A stretch of DNA of 64,000 nt from Limimaricola soesokkakensis (GTDB lineage: Bacteria > Pseudomonadota > Alphaproteobacteria > Rhodobacterales > Rhodobacteraceae), in contig NZ_FWFY01000004.1 of assembly GCF_900172345.1 (NCBI RefSeq), positions 310,001-374,000 of the forward strand, written 5' to 3'. Below the pieces are notes generated by a model that saw only the letters and a list, made by a program, of their open reading frames with translations, did no database searches and had not been told where the DNA came from. Shown here one piece after another: positions 61,269-64,000 of this stretch (position 1 is its first letter; every line of letters begins with the position of its first letter). A program made the translations under genes and the position numbers.

Positions 61269-63152
61269 TCAGCCGTTCTCGTGAAAATGGCCGTAGATCT
61301 TTTCCGCGAGGCTTTCCGAGATGCCTTGCACCGCCTTGAGATCGGCAAGGTTGGCGCGGCTCACCGCCTTGGCCGAGCCGAAATGCGCCAGCAGCGCACG
61401 CTTGCGCGTGGCGCCCACGCCGGCGATTTCGTCCAGTGGCGTCGCGCCTACGGATTTGGACCGCTTGGCACGGTGCGTGCCGATGGCGAAACGGTGCGCC
61501 TCGTCGCGCAGCCGCTGGATGAAGTAGAGCACCGGGTCATTGCGCGGCAGCGCGAAGGGCCGCATGCCGGTGCGGTGAAACTCCTCCTTGCCGTGGTCGC
61601 GATCCACCCCCTTGGCGACGCCGATCATCGCCACATCGTCGACACCCAGCTCGTCGAGGATCTGCTGCACCGCGCTGACCTGCCCGGCACCGCCATCGAT
61701 CAGCAGCAGGTCCGGCCAGGACGGGCTCTCGCGGTTCGGATCCTCCTTGAGCAGCCGCGAGAAACGACGCGTCAGCACCTCCTTCATCATGCCGAAATCG
61801 TCGCCCGGCGTAATCTCTGTGCCCTTGATGTTGAACTTGCGGTATTGGCTCTTCTCGAAGCCCTCGGGTCCCGCGACGATCATGCCGCCGACCGCGTCGG
61901 TGCCCATGATGTGAGAGTTGTCGTAGACCTCGATCCGGCGCGGCGCCTCGTCGAGGCCGAAAGCCTCGGCGAGCCCGCGCAGCAGCTTGGCCTGCGTCGC
62001 CGTCTCGGACATACGCCGCGCGAGGCTCTCGCGCGCGTTACGCTGGGCGCCCTCGACAAGCTCGGCCTTTTCGCCCCGCTGCGGCACCAGAACCTCGACC
62101 TTGCGGCCGAGCTTCTCGCTCAGCGCCTCGACCACCAGATCGGGGTCATCGAGCCCATGGCTCAGGATCAGTTGGCGCGGCGGCTCTCGGTCCGCGTAGA
62201 ACTGGCCAACGAAGGCCTGCATCACCTCGGTAGGATCCTCCTCTCCCGAGACGCGGGGATAGTAGTCGCGGTTGCCCCAGTTCTGATTGCCGCGAATGAA
62301 GAACACCTGCACGCAGGCCTGTCCGCCCTCGACATGAAGCGCGATCACGTCGGCCTCGGAAACGCCACGCGGGTTGATGCCCTGCGCGGTCTGCACCTGC
62401 GTCAGCGCCCGGATCCGGTCGCGCAAGGCAGCGGCGCGCTCGAACTCCATGTTCTCCGAGGCCTCGGCCATCTGGCGGCCCAGCACCTCCTGCACCTGCG
62501 TCGACTTGCCCGACAGGAACCGCACCGCGTCATCGACCGAACGCGCGTATTCCTCGGCGCTGATCTCGCCGGTGCAGGGCGCCGAGCAGCGCTTGATCTG
62601 GTGCAGCAGGCACGGTCGGGTGCGGCCCTCGAACACCGAATCCGTGCAATTGCGCAAAAGAAACGCCTTTTGCAGCTGGTTCAGCGTGCGGTTCACCGCG
62701 CCGGCGCTGGCGAAGGGTCCGAAGAACTGCCCCGGCCCCTTGCGGGCGCCGCGATGCTTGCCGATCTGCGGAAACGCGTGATCCGAGATGTGGATATTGG
62801 GGAACGACTTGTCGTCGCGCAAAAGCACGTTGTAGCGCGGCTTGAGCTGCTTGATGAGGTTCTGCTCCAGCAGCAGCGCCTCGGTCTCGGTCCGGGTGGT
62901 GAGGAACATCATCGAGGCGGTCTCGCGGATCATCCGCGCGATCCGGCCCGAATGCCCGGTGGGGCGGGCATAGCTCGACACCCGGGCCCGCAGGTTGCGG
63001 GCCTTGCCGACATAGAGCACCCGGCTTTCGGCATCGAGCATCCGGTAGACGCCGGGCGAGCCGTCGATCAGCCGCAGCTGCGAGCGGATCAGCTCATGTC
63101 CTGTCAATGGCGCCTTCGGGGTATCGGTCTGGGTCTCGGTCATGCGGTCCAT
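61269..63152 (-). CDS. uvrC: UvrABC system protein C
   Basis: 627 residues. N-terminal GIY-YIG nuclease ([28 protein letters not shown], near 34-61, for the 3' incision), Cys-rich FeS-type cluster region ([31 protein letters not shown] near 166-197), UVR helices ([14 protein letters not shown]), an RNase-H-like C-terminal nuclease ([31 protein letters not shown]) for the 5' incision, and C-terminal HhH ([22 protein letters not shown]). Nucleotide excision repair. ATG 63143 is an alternative start three codons in. Confidence 0.96.
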   Translation of the reverse strand: MDRMTETQTDTPKAPLTGHELIRSQLRLIDGSPGVYRMLDAESRVLYVGKARNLRARVSSYARPTGHSGRIARMIRETASMMFLTTRTETEALLLEQNLIKQLKPRYNVLLRDDKSFPNIHISDHAFPQIGKHRGARKGPGQFFGPFASAGAVNRTLNQLQKAFLLRNCTDSVFEGRTRPCLLHQIKRCSAPCTGEISAEEYARSVDDAVRFLSGKSTQVQEVLGRQMAEASENMEFERAAALRDRIRALTQVQTAQGINPRGVSEADVIALHVEGGQACVQVFFIRGNQNWGNRDYYPRVSGEEDPTEVMQAFVGQFYADREPPRQLILSHGLDDPDLVVEALSEKLGRKVEVLVPQRGEKAELVEGAQRNARESLARRMSETATQAKLLRGLAEAFGLDEAPRRIEVYDNSHIMGTDAVGGMIVAGPEGFEKSQYRKFNIKGTEITPGDDFGMMKEVLTRRFSRLLKEDPNRESPSWPDLLLIDGGAGQVSAVQQILDELGVDDVAMIGVAKGVDRDHGKEEFHRTGMRPFALPRNDPVLYFIQRLRDEAHRFAIGTHRAKRSKSVGATPLDEIAGVGATRKRALLAHFGSAKAVSRANLADLKAVQGISESLAEKIYGHFHENG

Positions 63153-63206
63153 ATCGGCATCATGCGCGGGCCCTGCAATCTAGCTGTCCCAGCGCCATGT
63201 GCAAAG

Positions 63207-63241
63207 CTGTCCACCGTTTCTGGGGATAAGCTGGTGGACAG
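63207..63241. other. inverted repeat CTGTCCACC / GGTGGACAG upstream of uvrC
   Basis: CTGTCCACC (63207-63215) and GGTGGACAG (63233-63241), perfect 9-bp arms with a 17-nt spacer, 55-90 bp before the uvrC start. It could be an operator or RNA stem. It shares the GGTGGAC word with the hairpin at 63384-63430. Confidence 0.45.
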
Positions 63242-63383
63242 TGCCGGGAGGGTGTGGATTCGGCTTGGAGAGTCAGGGGGTTGATGGGAGTGCCTGTTTT
63301 TTGGGCGCCGCCAATCCGCTGTTTTCGCAGGGGAAACCCGAGGGGATCGCGAAGATTTCATCCCCACGTCGCGATCGGATGGA

Positions 63384-63430
63384 TTGCGCACAGCCCCGGT
63401 GGACGAACCGGTGGACGGGGCCGTGCGCAA
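63384..63430 (-). terminator. long stem-loop after the SDR gene, with GGTGGAC direct repeat in the loop
   Basis: TTGCGCAC-A-GCCCCG and CGGGGC-C-GTGCGCAA form a 14-bp stem with one A/C mismatch; the loop holds two CCGGTGGACG copies. It begins 2 nt past the SDR stop codon on the minus strand. No T-tract, so it may be a 3' protective stem or Rho-dependent end. Confidence 0.5.
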
Positions 63431-63432
63431 GA

Positions 63433-64000
63433 TCAGTTGTGACCTTGGATATCGGGCGTCTGCCAGCCCAGATGCTGGCCGCCATCGACGCAGAGAAGCT
63501 GCCCGGTGACGCCGGGCGCGTCGAGGAAGTAGCCCAGCGCCGCGCAGATGTCCTCGGGGTTGGAGCCGCGCTGCAGCACGGTGTTGGCGCGCTGCGCGGC
63601 ATAGTGCTCGTCGCTCTGCTTCGCACCTTGCAGCGTCGGGCCGGGGCCGATGGCGTTGACCCGCAGCCGCGGTGCCAGCGCCTGCGCGGCGGTGCGGGTG
63701 AAGGCCCAGAGCCCCATCTTGGCGATGGTGTAGGACATGAAGTCCGGCGTCAGCTTGCGCACCCTCTGGTCAATGATGTTGACGACGAGGCCCTGCGCCA
63801 CCGGTTCACCGCGCGCATCGCGGCCCGGCTCGGTGATCCCTTCGGCGACCCTCTGGGTCAGCACGAAGGGCGCGCGCAGGTTGCTTTCGATGTGGCGGTC
63901 CCAGCTTTCGCGGGTCGCGCTCTCGATGCTGTCATATTCGAAGATCGAGGCGGAGTTGACGAGGCAGGTGATCGGCCCGCCCAGCGCCTCGACGGCGCGC
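63433..64000 (-). CDS. SDR family oxidoreductase, pteridine-reductase-like (5' end outside window)
   Basis: 189 codons are visible; the N-terminal nucleotide-binding part lies right of the window. Visible: LGGPITCLVNSASIFEYDSIESATRESWDRHI, VVNIIDQRVRKLTPDFMSYTIAKMGLWAFTRTAAQAL with catalytic YxxxK, VNAIGPGPTLQG, and GQLLCVDGGQHLGW. The NxASxFEYD stretch resembles FolM/PTR1-type pteridine reductases, but substrate is not proven. A ribbon-like hairpin (63384-63430) ends the gene; uvrC lies downstream on the same strand. Confidence 0.85.
   Translation of the reverse strand, partial: RAVEALGGPITCLVNSASIFEYDSIESATRESWDRHIESNLRAPFVLTQRVAEGITEPGRDARGEPVAQGLVVNIIDQRVRKLTPDFMSYTIAKMGLWAFTRTAAQALAPRLRVNAIGPGPTLQGAKQSDEHYAAQRANTVLQRGSNPEDICAALGYFLDAPGVTGQLLCVDGGQHLGWQTPDIQGHN

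Noticed and set aside
63222-63230. GGGGATAAG-type sequence as a DnaA box or replication origin signal
   Set aside because: Single imperfect match, no cluster of boxes, and no dnaA, gidA or parAB neighbours.

Overview
The window is about 64 kb of GC-rich bacterial chromosome, dense with short operons and 1-4 nt stop/start overlaps. Gene content and order point to the Rhodobacteraceae (Roseobacter group, Alphaproteobacteria). The main evidence is a pckA / chvI-chvG-hprK-rapZ-EIIA(Man)-HPr cluster, a TrcR (DUF1013) regulator, the tiny aa3 cytochrome oxidase subunit IV, DUF6473/DUF6173 and TIGR02302 proteins, a class II-type GshA, and phaA/phaB. I see no phage, transposon, IS, CRISPR, tRNA or rRNA gene. 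This is core chromosome rather than an accessory island, and genus cannot be fixed from sequence alone.

Layout. 1-5.7 kb: end of a HAD hydrolase, the 4.5S SRP RNA (ffs), rsgA, a DUF202 protein, dnaX-ybaB-recR, and a PACE-type efflux protein. 5.7-10 kb: trcR, RNase T2, a secreted alpha/beta hydrolase and pckA. 10.3-14.8 kb: the envelope-stress two-component system ChvI/ChvG, co-directional and overlapping with HprK, RapZ, EIIA(Man) and HPr, a regulatory PTS without sugar-transport subunits. 14.9-22.3 kb: 3-hydroxybutyryl-CoA dehydrogenase, a DUF6473 protein, chrB-chrA chromate resistance, pyrB-pyrC'-plsY, and a TM2 protein. 22.3-30.6 kb: gshA, rsmE divergent from ubiA, an OmpA-type protein, an atypical uracil-DNA glycosylase, a LysE exporter, moaB. 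30.6-38.5 kb: DsbD-N-like protein, yqgE, a TlpA-like thioredoxin, then argH-small lipoprotein-DUF2834-lysA-TIGR02302. 38.5-43.6 kb: an acidic zinc-ribbon protein divergent from ftsE-ftsX-plsC-flavoprotein. 43.6-53.4 kb: accA, DUF6173, cytochrome oxidase IV, mobA, greA, ETF-ubiquinone oxidoreductase, a TPR protein and ispE. 53.4-64 kb: polyprenyl diphosphate synthase, trmN6-like methyltransferase, ydcH-like gene, phaB-patatin-phaA, a degenerate EAL protein, moaE-moaD-pgsA, uvrC and the start-proximal side of an SDR gene cut by the window end.

How the parts fit: central carbon and redox balance (PckA, regulatory PTS, PHB synthesis, ETF-QO, cytochrome oxidase), isoprenoid/ubiquinone supply (IspE, polyprenyl synthase, UbiA), phospholipid synthesis (PlsY, PlsC, PgsA, AccA), Moco synthesis in three separate places (MoaB, MobA, MoaD/E), and envelope functions (ChvIG, FtsEX, OmpA-like, LptM-like lipoprotein).

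I did not find a clearly novel multi-gene system. The most interesting signals are small ones: a dispersed 3'-end element (sense core TGCGTATTTGAAGAACAAAG) at five gene ends; two genes (hprK, TIGR02302) whose conserved N-terminus seems to need a CTG start overlapping the preceding TGA; an LptM-like 42-residue lipoprotein between argH and lysA; a stem-loop that buries a Shine-Dalgarno; a 12-codon leader peptide between ffs and rsgA; and several enzyme homologues that have lost catalytic residues (PyrC', UDG, EAL).
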